A stretch of DNA of 64,000 nucleotides from Gammaproteobacteria bacterium (GTDB lineage Bacteria; Pseudomonadota; Gammaproteobacteria; UBA6429; Thiohalophilaceae): NCBI GenBank assembly GCA_016194635.1, contig JACQBC010000036.1, forward strand, positions 1 through 64,000, written 5' to 3'. Positions 1-8,774 of the stretch are shown piece after piece. Within the stretch, counting starts at the first letter, position 1; the number at the start of each line of letters is the position of its first letter. A program made the position numbers and the translations under genes. The notes beneath the pieces are model-generated. The model searched no databases, was not told the DNA's origin, and saw nothing but the letters and a program-made list of their open reading frames with translations.

Positions 1-71
1 ACTTGTATCTGTCATTTCCGGTTACCCACGGCCCAACTTTGATCACCTTAACGAAAATAGCGCTTGCATTT

Positions 72-110
72 AAAACAATTGTTTTATACATTCGTTTGAA
101 ACATATGTTT
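72..110. promoter_or_regulatory. Paired palindromes, likely TetR-family operator
   Basis: Two perfect palindromes sit just upstream of the TetR gene: AAAACAATTGTTTT (72-85) and AAACATATGTTT (99-110), with centres 26 bp apart. GTTTGAAAC (94-102) is a third, overlapping AAAC/GTTT arrangement. The first lies between a possible -35 (TTGCAT, 64-69) and a possible -10 (TATACA, 85-90), so binding would block the promoter. Autoregulation of the efflux operon is inferred from position and symmetry. Confidence 0.6.
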
Positions 111-136
111 TAATCAGGCCCTATCCTCAAAACACT

Positions 137-790
137 ATGAACGCGGTTCAATCTGACTTGGAATACGATACCCGTCGGCGGCTGATCGAGGCGGCGAGCG
201 ATATTTTCATCGAGCAGGGCTACCAGGCCACCAAGATCCGCGACATCGTTAAGCACGCCAAGGCCAATCTCGCCGCCATTAATTACCACTTCGGCGGTAA
301 AGAAGGGCTGTATAACGCGGTGATTCAATCCACCGCCACGTTGGTATTCCAAGAGCAATCGCAAAGCGTGGCCGCGCACTCAACGCTTACGCCCGAGGAT
401 CAACTGAAAGAGTACGTGCGGATTTTTCTGAAACGGCTGTTGGACGACACCGTTCAGGCGCGCTGGGGCAAACTCATCGCGCGCGAAACGGTTGAACCCA
501 CGGCGGCATTCGATATGATCATCGAAAAATTTATCATGCCGGCGCACGGCGACCTGAAAAATATCGTTCACGCGGTGCTGGGCCAGGACGTGGACGAGGA
601 AAACGTCAAACGCGGCGCCATGAGCGTGATCGGTCAATGTCTTTACTACCAGATCGCGCGCCGCGTGATCGGGCACCTCGACCCCGATTTCCACTTTACC
701 CCGGCAACGATTGACCGCCTCGCCGAACACATCACCGCGTTTTCACTCGGCGGTTTGCGTGAACTGGCGCAAAAGCAAAATGCGCTATGA
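137..790 (+). CDS. TetR/AcrR family transcriptional regulator (CecR-like)
   Basis: A 217-residue DNA-binding repressor. The N-terminal helix-turn-helix (about residues 12-60) has the usual TetR pattern, IFIEQGYQATKIRDIVKHA followed by NYHFGGKEGLY. The C-terminal half resembles the DUF1956 ligand-binding domain of CecR/YbiH-type regulators (from memory of the family). It is the first gene of an efflux operon: its stop overlaps the next start as ATGA, which suggests translational coupling. Palindromes at 72-110 probably serve as its operator, so it likely represses itself and the pump until a toxic ligand binds. The ligand cannot be read from sequence. Confidence 0.88.
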   Translation: MNAVQSDLEYDTRRRLIEAASDIFIEQGYQATKIRDIVKHAKANLAAINYHFGGKEGLYNAVIQSTATLVFQEQSQSVAAHSTLTPEDQLKEYVRIFLKRLLDDTVQARWGKLIARETVEPTAAFDMIIEKFIMPAHGDLKNIVHAVLGQDVDEENVKRGAMSVIGQCLYYQIARRVIGHLDPDFHFTPATIDRLAEHITAFSLGGLRELAQKQNAL

Positions 791-2289
791 CAGCCCGGCT
801 TTCTTCCTTTATCAAAAATTATCTTTTCGGTGCCACGCTGGCCCTATCGTTATTATTGCAAGGCTGTATTTCCCCGCCGGCGGACAGCCCCACCGCGCTA
901 CCTGCAGCGGGATCTTTCTCGCTCGATAAAAGCGTTACGGCGGCGCTGGCGTCGTCGGAATTTACTCGTGGTGATTGGCCGCAAGACAACTGGTGGCGGG
1001 TGTTCAATGACAGCCAGCTCGACGCGCTGATCGAGCAAGCGCTCGCGGAAAATCCCGATATCAAGATCGCCGGCGCCCGCGTGCAGCTGGCGCAACAGTT
1101 GGCCGCGGCGGTACACGCCGGTAATTTCCCCCAGCTCGACGCCAACGCCAGCGTCACGCGCGAACATTTCAGCGAAAACTGGATCGTGCCACCGCCGTTT
1201 GCCGGGCAGAGCCAGAACGAAGGGCAGGTCGCGTTTAATGCCGCCTACGATCTGGATTTGTGGGATCGTAATGCCGAACTGTATAAAGCCAAGCTCGGCG
1301 AAGCCAAGGCCGCGCAAGCGGCACAGGCGGAGACGCGGCTGGTGGTCAGTACCAGTTTGGCAGGCGCGTATTTTCAATTGCAAGGCCACATAGCGCGCCT
1401 TGACATCGCGCTTACCGCCCTCGATCAACGTCAAGCACTTGCCACGCTCACGCAACGGCGCGCGGACACGGGTCTTGAGACCTTGGTGGCGGTTAAACAG
1501 ACCAGTGCCGATGTCGCGCGCGAAGCCGCCAATGTGGTTGCGCTCAAGCGCGCGGTTGCCGCTGACAAACGTTTTATCGCGGCCCTGCTCGGCAAGGGTC
1601 CGGACGCGGCCGAAAGCATCGCGAGTCCCGTGAGTCATTTTGAAGGAACCTTCCACGTGCCGGAGATCCTGCCGATGGATATGCTCGCACGCCGTCCGGA
1701 TGTTACGGTGCAGGGTTGGCGAGTGGAATCCGCCGCGCATGAAATCGGCGTGGCCAAAGCCGGTTTCTATCCCAACATCAACATCGCCGCCGTCATCGGC
1801 TTGCAAAGTCTTGAAATTAAAAATTTGCTCACAGCGGGAAGTCAATTCACCTCGTATGGCGCCGCGATTCATTTACCGATTTTCGGAGGCGGGCGGCTGC
1901 GTGCGAATTTGGGCGCGGCGTATGCGGAATACAACATCGCCGTGGAACAATACCGCCGCGTATTGATCGATGCTGCGCGCGAGGTGGCCGATCAACTGGC
2001 GGCGGTGCGTTCGGTGGCGGAAGAACAGGCGCATCAGTCACAAGCCTTGCAAGACAGCGAAGCGGCCTACCGTATCGCGCGTCTGCGGTATGAGCAGGGC
2101 ATTACCGATTATTTAACCGTATTACAAGTTGAACGCGATGTGCTGCGACAACGCGATGCCAACGCTCAACTGGCTGAGACACGCTTGCAGAGCCTACTGG
2201 GCTTGATTAAAACGCTGGGGGGCGGTTATCGCACACAGGACATACCGGTCCGACCTAAGACAGCGCAGGAGCAAACAAACCATGGCTGA
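787..2289 (+). CDS. Outer-membrane efflux lipoprotein, NodT/OMF family
   Basis: A 500-residue TolC-like outer-membrane channel subunit. The N-terminus is a lipoprotein signal with lipobox LLQGC and acylated Cys27. The WWRVFNDSQLDALIEQAL segment and the two long OMF repeats rich in Ala and Gln are typical of NodT-type factors. It would form the exit duct of a tripartite pump with the two downstream genes. The start overlaps the regulator stop (ATGA) and its end overlaps the EmrA-like start by 8 nt, so the three are almost certainly co-translated. A usual length for the family. Confidence 0.92.
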   Translation: MTARLSSFIKNYLFGATLALSLLLQGCISPPADSPTALPAAGSFSLDKSVTAALASSEFTRGDWPQDNWWRVFNDSQLDALIEQALAENPDIKIAGARVQLAQQLAAAVHAGNFPQLDANASVTREHFSENWIVPPPFAGQSQNEGQVAFNAAYDLDLWDRNAELYKAKLGEAKAAQAAQAETRLVVSTSLAGAYFQLQGHIARLDIALTALDQRQALATLTQRRADTGLETLVAVKQTSADVAREAANVVALKRAVAADKRFIAALLGKGPDAAESIASPVSHFEGTFHVPEILPMDMLARRPDVTVQGWRVESAAHEIGVAKAGFYPNINIAAVIGLQSLEIKNLLTAGSQFTSYGAAIHLPIFGGGRLRANLGAAYAEYNIAVEQYRRVLIDAAREVADQLAAVRSVAEEQAHQSQALQDSEAAYRIARLRYEQGITDYLTVLQVERDVLRQRDANAQLAETRLQSLLGLIKTLGGGYRTQDIPVRPKTAQEQTNHG

Positions 2290-3487
2290 TAATACGCCCG
2301 ACAACGCAGCGGCAACGCAACCGCCTAAAAACGGCAATGGCCGGCGCAAACGCATCTTAACGATACTGGCATTGGGGTTTGTCGTCGTCGGTATGATCTA
2401 CGGCGCCTATTGGTGGCTGGCCGGGCAATATTATCAAGACACCGACGATGCTTACGTCATGGGCAATCTGGTTACCGTCACACCGCAGGTCACTGCCACG
2501 GTGACCTCTATCGACGCCGACGAAACCGATCTCGTGCGCCAAGGGCAGCCCTTGGTTCGGCTTGACGATACCAATAGCGCCATTGCGCTGGATCAGGCCA
2601 AGGCCAATCTCGCCGAGACCGTGCGCCAGGTAAAGCAAACCTACGAGCACGTGGGGCAGCTGCGCGAACAAGTCAGCTTGCGCCAAGCCGACGTGGCCAG
2701 GGCTAAACAAGATCTCGCGCGGCGTCAGGCCTTGATTGCGGAGCAAGCCGTGTCGCGCGAGGAATTGCAGCATAATCGAACCGCCTATAACAACGCCTTG
2801 GCCGCGCTGCGCGCCGCCGAGCACGATTTGCAAGCCGAGAACGCCTTGGTGCAAGGCACCGACGTTGAACATCACCCGCGAGTACAAGCCGCGGAAGCCA
2901 AGCTGCGCGCCGCTTATGTCGAATGGCAGCGGCGTGTAGTGCCCGCGCCCGTCAGCGGTTATGTCGCCAAGCGCAGCGTGCAGATCGGCCAGCGTGTCAG
3001 CCCCGGCACCCCGCTCATGACCATCGTTCCGCTCGATCAAGTATGGGTTGAGGCTAACTTTAAGGAAGATCAATTCGCCAACATACGCATCGGTCAGCCG
3101 GTGACCATGGTCGCCGATTTATACGGTAAGGCAATAAGCTTCCATGGAAAAATTGTCGGTGTCGGCGCCGGAACCGGCGCTGCCTTCGCATTGTTGCCGC
3201 CGCAAAACGCCAGTGGCAACTGGATCAAGATCGTGCAGCGCGTGCCGGTGCGTATCAGCCTCGACGCCAAGGAAATTAGCACGCGACCGTTGCGTGTGGG
3301 TTTGTCGATGCAAGTGTCGGTGGACACGCACCAACGCAACGGCGATATCCTCGCGCGCCAGCCCGTCAGCGGCGCGCGCTACAGCACGCCGGTCTACAAT
3401 ACTGAATCCGGCGACGTCAACGCGTTAATCGGCGACATTGTCAGTACTAACCTCGCTAAGGTTAGCGGTCTGGTCGCGCGTCACTGA
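2282..3487 (+). CDS. HlyD/EmrA-family periplasmic adaptor (membrane fusion) protein
   Basis: A 401-residue adaptor linking an inner-membrane transporter to the outer-membrane channel. A basic stretch and a single transmembrane helix (about residues 25-45) anchor it in the inner membrane. Then come a split lipoyl/barrel-sandwich domain (TDDAYVMGNLVTVTPQVTATV near the start, SGYVAKRSVQIGQRVSPGTPL after the hairpin), an alpha-helical hairpin rich in Gln, Ala and Arg (about 105-215) and a beta-barrel region. A Shine-Dalgarno-like AGGAG lies at 2267-2271. Neighbours make it the EmrA partner of the EmrB-like gene 13 nt downstream. Confidence 0.92.
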   Translation: MADNTPDNAAATQPPKNGNGRRKRILTILALGFVVVGMIYGAYWWLAGQYYQDTDDAYVMGNLVTVTPQVTATVTSIDADETDLVRQGQPLVRLDDTNSAIALDQAKANLAETVRQVKQTYEHVGQLREQVSLRQADVARAKQDLARRQALIAEQAVSREELQHNRTAYNNALAALRAAEHDLQAENALVQGTDVEHHPRVQAAEAKLRAAYVEWQRRVVPAPVSGYVAKRSVQIGQRVSPGTPLMTIVPLDQVWVEANFKEDQFANIRIGQPVTMVADLYGKAISFHGKIVGVGAGTGAAFALLPPQNASGNWIKIVQRVPVRISLDAKEISTRPLRVGLSMQVSVDTHQRNGDILARQPVSGARYSTPVYNTESGDVNALIGDIVSTNLAKVSGLVARH

Positions 3488-3499
3488 GTATTTCGTAGC

Positions 3500-5029
3500 A
3501 TGCCGCCTAAACCCATCGTCGGTAGCTCGCTAGCCCTGGTGACCGTAGCGCTGGCGCTGGGCACCTTCATGCAGGTGCTCGACACGACCATCACGAACGT
3601 TTCCATTCCCGCCATAGCCGGTGATCTGGCCGCGAGCCCGAATCAGGGAACCTGGGTGATCACTTCGTTTGCGGTGAGTAACGCCATCATGTTGCCCATC
3701 ACCGGCTGGCTCGCGCGGCGCGTGGGCGAAGTAAAATTGTTCGTCTCCGCCACGCTGCTGTTCACGCTTGCGTCGTGGGCTTGCGGGCTGGCCACCAACC
3801 TACCGATGCTGATTTTCTTTCGTATCCTGCAAGGCGCGGTGGCCGGTCCGATGATCCCGCTGTCGCAAAGTCTGTTGCTGGCTAATTACCCCAATGAAAA
3901 AAAAGGCATGGCGCTCGCGTTGTGGTCGATGACGGTGATCGTGGCGCCGATCTTCGGTCCGATCCTCGGCGGTTGGATTACCGACAACATTAGTTGGCCG
4001 TGGGTGTTCTACATCAACATCCCGGTGGGTTTCTTTTCTGCTTTTCTGACGTGGCAGTTGCTCAAGGATCGCGAAAGTACTATCACGCGTAGCCCTATCG
4101 ATGGCGTCGGCCTGGTGTTGCTGATTGTCGGCGTGGGTTGTTTGCAGATATTGCTCGATAAGGGCAACGAGCTCGGTTGGTTTAGTTCATCTTTTATCGT
4201 CGGGCTCGCCGTCATCGCGACCGTGACGCTGAGTTTTTTCATCGCCTGGGAATTGACCGCGGAACATCCGGTCGTGGACTTGCAGCTGTTCCGCAAACGC
4301 AATTTCGCCGTCGGCGCGATCACGCTCAGCCTGGCGTATCTCACGTTCTTCGGCAACGTCGTGGTTCTGCCGTTGTGGTTGCAAACCCAGATGGACTACA
4401 CCGCTACCTGGGCGGGATTGGCGGCCGCGCCGATTGGTTTATTGTCGTTGGTGTTTTCACCGATGGTGGGTCGTAATCTGCATCGTGTCGATCTACGTTT
4501 ATTCGCGACGTTCAGCTTCCTGGTGTTTGCCGGCGTTTCCTTCTGGACCAGCGGTTTCAGCACCGACATCGGCTATTTTCAATTGTTCCTGCCACGTTTT
4601 ATTCAAGGTATCGGCGTCGCGTTCTTTTTTGTGCCGCTGTCGAGCATGAGTCTTTCAGATTTATCGCCGCAGCAGCTCGCCAGTGGCGCCGGGCTGTCGA
4701 ATTTTCTACGTATCCTCGCCGGCAGCTTCGGCACCTCACTCAGCATTTCGCTGTGGGAGCACCGCGGTTCCTTGCATTACAGCCAGCTCGCCGAGCATGT
4801 CACCGCTTCCAATCCCTTGACCACGCAAGCGCTGGACCGCTTGCATGCACTGGGCGCCAGCAGTGAGGGCGCGCTTGCCATTTTGAGCCGCACGATCACC
4901 AAGCAAGCGGTGATGCTCGCCACCGACGATATCTTCTGGCTTTCCGGCTGTATCTTCTTCGCGCTCATCGCCGTGCTCTGGTTCGCGCGCCCGCCGTTTC
5001 GTGCCGCCGGCGCGGCGGTGGCGGAATAA
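3500..5029 (+). CDS. DHA2-family MFS multidrug transporter, EmrB-like
   Basis: A 509-residue inner-membrane drug:H+ antiporter with about 14 hydrophobic segments, as expected for the DHA2 family. The first helix carries LDTTITNVSIPAIAGDL, and GWLARRVGEVKLF is the loop 2-3 signature. RILQGAVAGPMIPLSQSLLL and FGPILGGWITDNISWPWVFY match EmrB proteins closely. It is the last gene of the tetR-OMF-emrA-emrB operon and supplies the energised transport step. Substrates are unknown; EmrB relatives export hydrophobic weak acids and uncouplers. Confidence 0.93.
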   Translation: MPPKPIVGSSLALVTVALALGTFMQVLDTTITNVSIPAIAGDLAASPNQGTWVITSFAVSNAIMLPITGWLARRVGEVKLFVSATLLFTLASWACGLATNLPMLIFFRILQGAVAGPMIPLSQSLLLANYPNEKKGMALALWSMTVIVAPIFGPILGGWITDNISWPWVFYINIPVGFFSAFLTWQLLKDRESTITRSPIDGVGLVLLIVGVGCLQILLDKGNELGWFSSSFIVGLAVIATVTLSFFIAWELTAEHPVVDLQLFRKRNFAVGAITLSLAYLTFFGNVVVLPLWLQTQMDYTATWAGLAAAPIGLLSLVFSPMVGRNLHRVDLRLFATFSFLVFAGVSFWTSGFSTDIGYFQLFLPRFIQGIGVAFFFVPLSSMSLSDLSPQQLASGAGLSNFLRILAGSFGTSLSISLWEHRGSLHYSQLAEHVTASNPLTTQALDRLHALGASSEGALAILSRTITKQAVMLATDDIFWLSGCIFFALIAVLWFARPPFRAAGAAVAE

Positions 5030-5127
5030 AACTAAATAGCGGCATGGAAATACTGTGCGTTCTAGATTCCCCTGCGCCATTTTATAAACGCTTATTTTTA
5101 TAAATCCTTATTGGCATAGTTGATTTA

Positions 5128-5219
5128 GATCCACTGTGGATCAGATTAAATGGCGTATTACAATAATAAAAATGTAAGCACTAAATTTTTCCTCTACCGA
5201 TGATCCAGGTGATCACCTG
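5128..5219. promoter_or_regulatory. Two perfect palindromes upstream of the beta-helix gene
   Basis: GATCCACTGTGGATC (5128-5142, one central base) and CAGGTGATCACCTG (5206-5219) are perfect inverted repeats in the 250-bp gap before the beta-helix gene. The second is about 60 bp upstream of its ATG. Both share GATC/CAC elements and could be binding sites of a dimeric regulator. No regulator is encoded next to them, so function is only inferred. Confidence 0.35.
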
Positions 5220-5279
5220 ATTGTTTTAGTTCTCGATGCAATCTATTTTTTTACAAAACTAACACATGGGAGAACTACT

Positions 5280-7124
5280 ATGCGTTGCATCGATAGAAAT
5301 CAAACAACAGTAACAAGTTTTATAAGAAGTATGAGTTTTATAAGAAGCATGACTCAAACCATTAAGCGCATTTCCGTTCAGTCAACCCACCAGCAGAATA
5401 TCCCTGCGCGAGGGGTGGTCGCAGCAACGCGTTTCAGGGTTGGCTTGTTTGGTTTGGCATTGTGTTTTGTTTCCGCGGCATCCCCCGTGTTTGCTGCGCC
5501 CCCATCGGTAATTTATACCGATATACTTTCGGGGCCGACCCTGGGAGGTGAAAACGGAAAAGGCGCGTATCTTTCCATTTTCGGTAAGAACTTCGGCAAT
5601 TCACTCGGCGGGTTGTCGGTGAGTATCGGTAATCCAACCGTGGGTTGGGTCGCGGTGGATAACTATCGCTACCTTGGACCTTCCAAGGGACGGACGGATA
5701 TCCAGCAGCTCAGCGTGCAGGTCGGAGCATTGCCCGGACTCACCTATGGAACAGCCTACGGTATCAAAGTGAGCGTAGGCGGCGTTGACTCAAACACCGA
5801 TGTCACTTTCACCCCCAACCCTGGAAATATTTGGTTTGTAGATAATGTCAGTGGTAGCGATACCAATCCCGGTACATTCACCGCGCCGTTTCAGAATATT
5901 CAGACCACGGATCCCACGGCGGGGGCCTATGGTGTGGTGCAGCCCGGCGATGTCATTGTCGTGCGTGGTCGTGGTGTAGTGTACAACACGCTGGGGCTCA
6001 ACAATTGTTGGTTGCGATTCCTGCATAAATCGGGAAGCGCGCCGACCGGAGCGGTTGTCACCGGACCGATTACGGTGATGAATTATCCGGGGCCGGTGAA
6101 CGCTAATGCACCTGAAACGGTAAATGTCTTCAATAATAGCAACTCGGCAATCTCGGGTGTTGACCGCTCCAATCCCACTTATAGTGACGGTGGGGCCTGG
6201 GTGACACTTTCGGGTTTGAATGTGGAAGGTGATGCCGTCGCGGGAGTCATCAATGTACAGATCATGGCTGATCACTGGCGTATTGTGAATAACGATCTGA
6301 ACGCGCAGGGTGCGGGCAACATTGTCGTCAAGGCTGCGGGGGTGACGGGTAACGGCACGGCCATCGCGGTGTTGGGCAATAGCATTCATGACATCTTGGG
6401 AAGCGGTGGCGAGAATCATGGTGTTTATGTCGATGGAGGTAGCTCGGCGGCGAACGACGGTTTTTGGGATATCGGCTACAATGACATTGCGCGTGTCAAC
6501 AGTGGTTATGGTATTTTGCAATACAACAATGGCACGAACGGCCCCTCTTCACTGACCAACAACCTCTCTATCCACCACAACCTGATCCACGATGGGCTGG
6601 GTAAAAGTGGTATCGGCCTGTCGGATAATACCGGAAATAATATCAATGTCTGGAATAACATCATCTATAACAATAACAACGCCGGTATCCGTTTTAACAC
6701 CAATACGCTACACGGCTGCCTGGTTTATAACAATACACTCTACCAGAACAATACAGCGGGCTCGGCGGCGGGCGAATTATCCAACGATTGGAACTTCCCC
6801 ACGGATGCGCTTGATGTTGAGAACAATATTGTTTACCCACGCACCGGCATGGCGTATGCCGGAGGTACGGTTGATTTTGGTGGAACCTTTGGCACCGTCA
6901 CCAACAATCTGTGGTACAACGGTAGCGGCGCGACGCTAGGCGACAGCTCTCTGGTATTGGCTGATCCACAGTTTGTTACGCCAGGAACGGATTTTCACTT
7001 GCTGACGGGAAGCATGGCTATCGATACCGGCTCTGCTGCTGTTTCTGGACGGGTTGTCGACGATTACGATGCCCGGTCCCGGCCCCAAGGGGCTGGCTAC
7101 GACATCGGGGCCTACGAATACTAA
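5280..7124 (+). CDS. Secreted IPT/TIG plus right-handed beta-helix repeat protein
   Basis: A 614-residue predicted exported protein. GGGAGA at 5268-5273 supports the ATG at 5280. A long N-region precedes a hydrophobic signal core ending in SPVFA (about residue 73). An IPT/TIG-like domain (about 75-175, IFGKNFGNSLGGLSVSIG) is followed by WFVDNVSGSDTNPGTFTAPFQN and many NN- and SG-rich turns of a parallel beta-helix (about 180-590). The C-terminus YDIGAYEY is typical of secreted beta-helix proteins. Such folds bind or cleave polysaccharides, but I see no catalytic signature. An 18-bp tandem duplication lies in the signal-peptide region. The next element downstream is a long inverted repeat. Confidence 0.8.
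   Translation: MRCIDRNQTTVTSFIRSMSFIRSMTQTIKRISVQSTHQQNIPARGVVAATRFRVGLFGLALCFVSAASPVFAAPPSVIYTDILSGPTLGGENGKGAYLSIFGKNFGNSLGGLSVSIGNPTVGWVAVDNYRYLGPSKGRTDIQQLSVQVGALPGLTYGTAYGIKVSVGGVDSNTDVTFTPNPGNIWFVDNVSGSDTNPGTFTAPFQNIQTTDPTAGAYGVVQPGDVIVVRGRGVVYNTLGLNNCWLRFLHKSGSAPTGAVVTGPITVMNYPGPVNANAPETVNVFNNSNSAISGVDRSNPTYSDGGAWVTLSGLNVEGDAVAGVINVQIMADHWRIVNNDLNAQGAGNIVVKAAGVTGNGTAIAVLGNSIHDILGSGGENHGVYVDGGSSAANDGFWDIGYNDIARVNSGYGILQYNNGTNGPSSLTNNLSIHHNLIHDGLGKSGIGLSDNTGNNINVWNNIIYNNNNAGIRFNTNTLHGCLVYNNTLYQNNTAGSAAGELSNDWNFPTDALDVENNIVYPRTGMAYAGGTVDFGGTFGTVTNNLWYNGSGATLGDSSLVLADPQFVTPGTDFHLLTGSMAIDTGSAAVSGRVVDDYDARSRPQGAGYDIGAYEY
5316..5351 (+). repeat. 18-bp tandem duplication inside the signal-peptide coding region
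   Basis: AGTTTTATAAGAAGTATG (5316-5333) is followed at once by AGTTTTATAAGAAGCATG (5334-5351), one mismatch in 18. It duplicates the residues SFIRSM in the N-region of the beta-helix protein and keeps the frame. Replication slippage is the simplest origin. It also supplies two extra in-frame ATGs that could act as alternative starts. Confidence 0.9.
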
Positions 7125-7167
7125 AAGATACGAGTAACAACTTTATTTAAACCTATGACGCTGCGGG

Positions 7168-7293
7168 GGGTGGGTGTTGTTGGGTTGACCGGGGGCGGGT
7201 GACTATCGGCCGCAGTGATGCGGCCGACGAGTGTACAGGGATGTGTAGACAGTGCGTTTACCCGCGCCCCGGTCAACCCAACAACACCCACCC
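7168..7293 (+). repeat. Long inverted-repeat hairpin element, copy A
   Basis: The outer arms (7168-7200 and 7260-7293) share a perfect 27-bp inverted repeat at their outer ends. The inner core (7201-7259) holds a 9-bp hairpin with loop GTGA (7206-7227), then GTACAGGGATGT (7233-7244), which can fold with loop GGGA. The core is shared with copies B, C, D and E; the arms are not. It lies between convergent genes and its GGGA strand is the same as the upstream beta-helix gene, so a readthrough transcript would contain it. It could act as a transcript-end structure. Confidence 0.85.
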
Positions 7294-7324
7294 CGCGTGG
7301 CGAGGGTTGAAAGTGTTTTTATTT

Positions 7325-8176
7325 TTATCGAATAAACTCCACAATTCGTTGTATGACATCGGCATCACGCAAGATACGGCGGTGTCCTAGCCCGTCGGTA
7401 AATAATAATTCGGCCTTGGGGTTTTGCTTGGCGATACGTTGCGCCTGTTGCCAATCAACATCGGTGTCTTGTTTATCGTGCACAATTAAAATCGGTAAAT
7501 GCAGCGCTTTAACATTTTCTTCCACCGCCAGCTGTCGCCAAAGATCAGCGCCGAACATCTTTTCTAGGTGCGCGGTAAAAGCCGCTTGTAAACGCGCTGA
7601 GATTTTTAAACGGATGACAAATCCCGCCAGCAGATAACCGACGGTGGCGGGTGAGGCAATGATTACCAATCGCTGCAGGGGAAATGAAAACTTCCGCAGC
7701 GCGTAGGCCGACACGATACCCCCAAATGAATGCGCGATGATCGCATGGGCCGGCCCCAAGAACTGAATAAGATCATGGACCACCTCGGCCATCGCGAACG
7801 CGCTGGTTTGATGCCCTGGGGATTCTCCATGGGCGGGGGCATCCAAGGTTACCACGGCAAACCCCGCCGCACGGCACGGATCGGCGAACGCGGCTAATTG
7901 AGCGCCACGTCCACTCCAGCCATGCACCAATAACACATACGGCCGGTTAGTTTCTCCCCAACGGTAGTACACGATATTCCCAAGCCGGTGATTTAATACC
8001 TGCCGTTGCGCCGTGTTGAGCCAGGCCAGCTCGCGTTGCGGCGCTGTATAGCGCGGAGCGTTGAACCAAATGCGGGTTACCCAGCGACAGGCAAGCGGTG
8101 GGATAATCCAGTCGGTGCAATGAATAGCGGCGCATAGCAAGCGTAAAGTCCAGGGTATTGCGGTGGCAGTAGGCAT
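7325..8176 (-). CDS. Alpha/beta hydrolase
   Basis: A 283-residue alpha/beta-hydrolase fold protein. Visible features are the oxyanion strand LLVHGWSGRG (about residues 82-91), a nucleophile elbow AHSFGG with Ser150 (Ala replaces the usual first Gly), an acid in HDKQD (about 233-237) and a terminal GLGHRRIL with the probable catalytic His. An N-terminal extension of about 60 residues precedes the fold. The substrate is unknown; esterase or thioesterase activity is plausible. It is convergent with the beta-helix gene, separated by inverted-repeat copy A. Confidence 0.82.
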   Translation of the reverse strand: MPTATAIPWTLRLLCAAIHCTDWIIPPLACRWVTRIWFNAPRYTAPQRELAWLNTAQRQVLNHRLGNIVYYRWGETNRPYVLLVHGWSGRGAQLAAFADPCRAAGFAVVTLDAPAHGESPGHQTSAFAMAEVVHDLIQFLGPAHAIIAHSFGGIVSAYALRKFSFPLQRLVIIASPATVGYLLAGFVIRLKISARLQAAFTAHLEKMFGADLWRQLAVEENVKALHLPILIVHDKQDTDVDWQQAQRIAKQNPKAELLFTDGLGHRRILRDADVIQRIVEFIR

Positions 8177-8261
8177 GGCGGCATTCTAATGGTAACCTAC
8201 GGCATCCACCAGTAGGATGTTCCGTTTCTTATAACCGCGTAACCCACAGGCTTGCCACACG

Positions 8262-8774
8262 ATGCAGGATATAAAAAATCCTCCAGGCACGTTGACCTTT
8301 CAAGTCGCCGCGGTGCTTTTCTGGGCCTCGGCGGCGTTTGAAGTGATTTCAATAACCAGTAAAGTGCCATTGTTCGGCGTGCTGCTCGCGGCACCCAGCG
8401 TTATCGTATACCATGGATTGTATGCCGTGTTATTTATACTGTTTGGCTTAGGTATTTGGTGGAGGCGGCCATGGGGGTATACATTATTACATCTGACCTG
8501 TGCGGTTTATATCGTTGATCGATTGCAAGCCGCTATGTTTCCTGCAGCCTTACAGGAATATATTTTAGAATCATTGCGTCAGGTGTCGGAACAAATCAAA
8601 ATGCTGCCTATCGATACCTCGGTATTTCAACAACCTGACATGATCGCCTATCTAGTGTGGGTAATGCAAGTAATGGCGCTTACCATGGCGGGATGTTGGC
8701 TAGGGTTTTGGTTGTGGGGCATCTACCGGCGCAGTTATTTCAATAACCACTCCAGATCAACACGGCGTGCATGA
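8262..8774 (+). CDS. Hypothetical membrane protein
   Basis: A 170-residue protein I do not recognise. It has about four hydrophobic helices (about residues 12-32, 42-65, 70-90 and 130-155) and a soluble loop between helices three and four. The C-terminus is basic (YRRSYFNNHSRSTRRA). Its stop overlaps the start of the DUF486 gene (ATGA), so the two are probably co-expressed. No motif indicates transport or enzymatic function. Confidence 0.7.
   Translation: MQDIKNPPGTLTFQVAAVLFWASAAFEVISITSKVPLFGVLLAAPSVIVYHGLYAVLFILFGLGIWWRRPWGYTLLHLTCAVYIVDRLQAAMFPAALQEYILESLRQVSEQIKMLPIDTSVFQQPDMIAYLVWVMQVMALTMAGCWLGFWLWGIYRRSYFNNHSRSTRRA

Noticed and set aside
898-1872. Long open frame antisense to the outer-membrane factor gene
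   Set aside because: It lies wholly within a well-supported gene, has no ribosome-binding site and no recognisable motif; it is a codon-bias shadow.
5790-6521. 243-codon open frame antisense to the beta-helix gene
   Set aside because: Repetitive asparagine-rich coding sequence gives open antisense frames; the protein is low-complexity in Thr, Ile and Arg.
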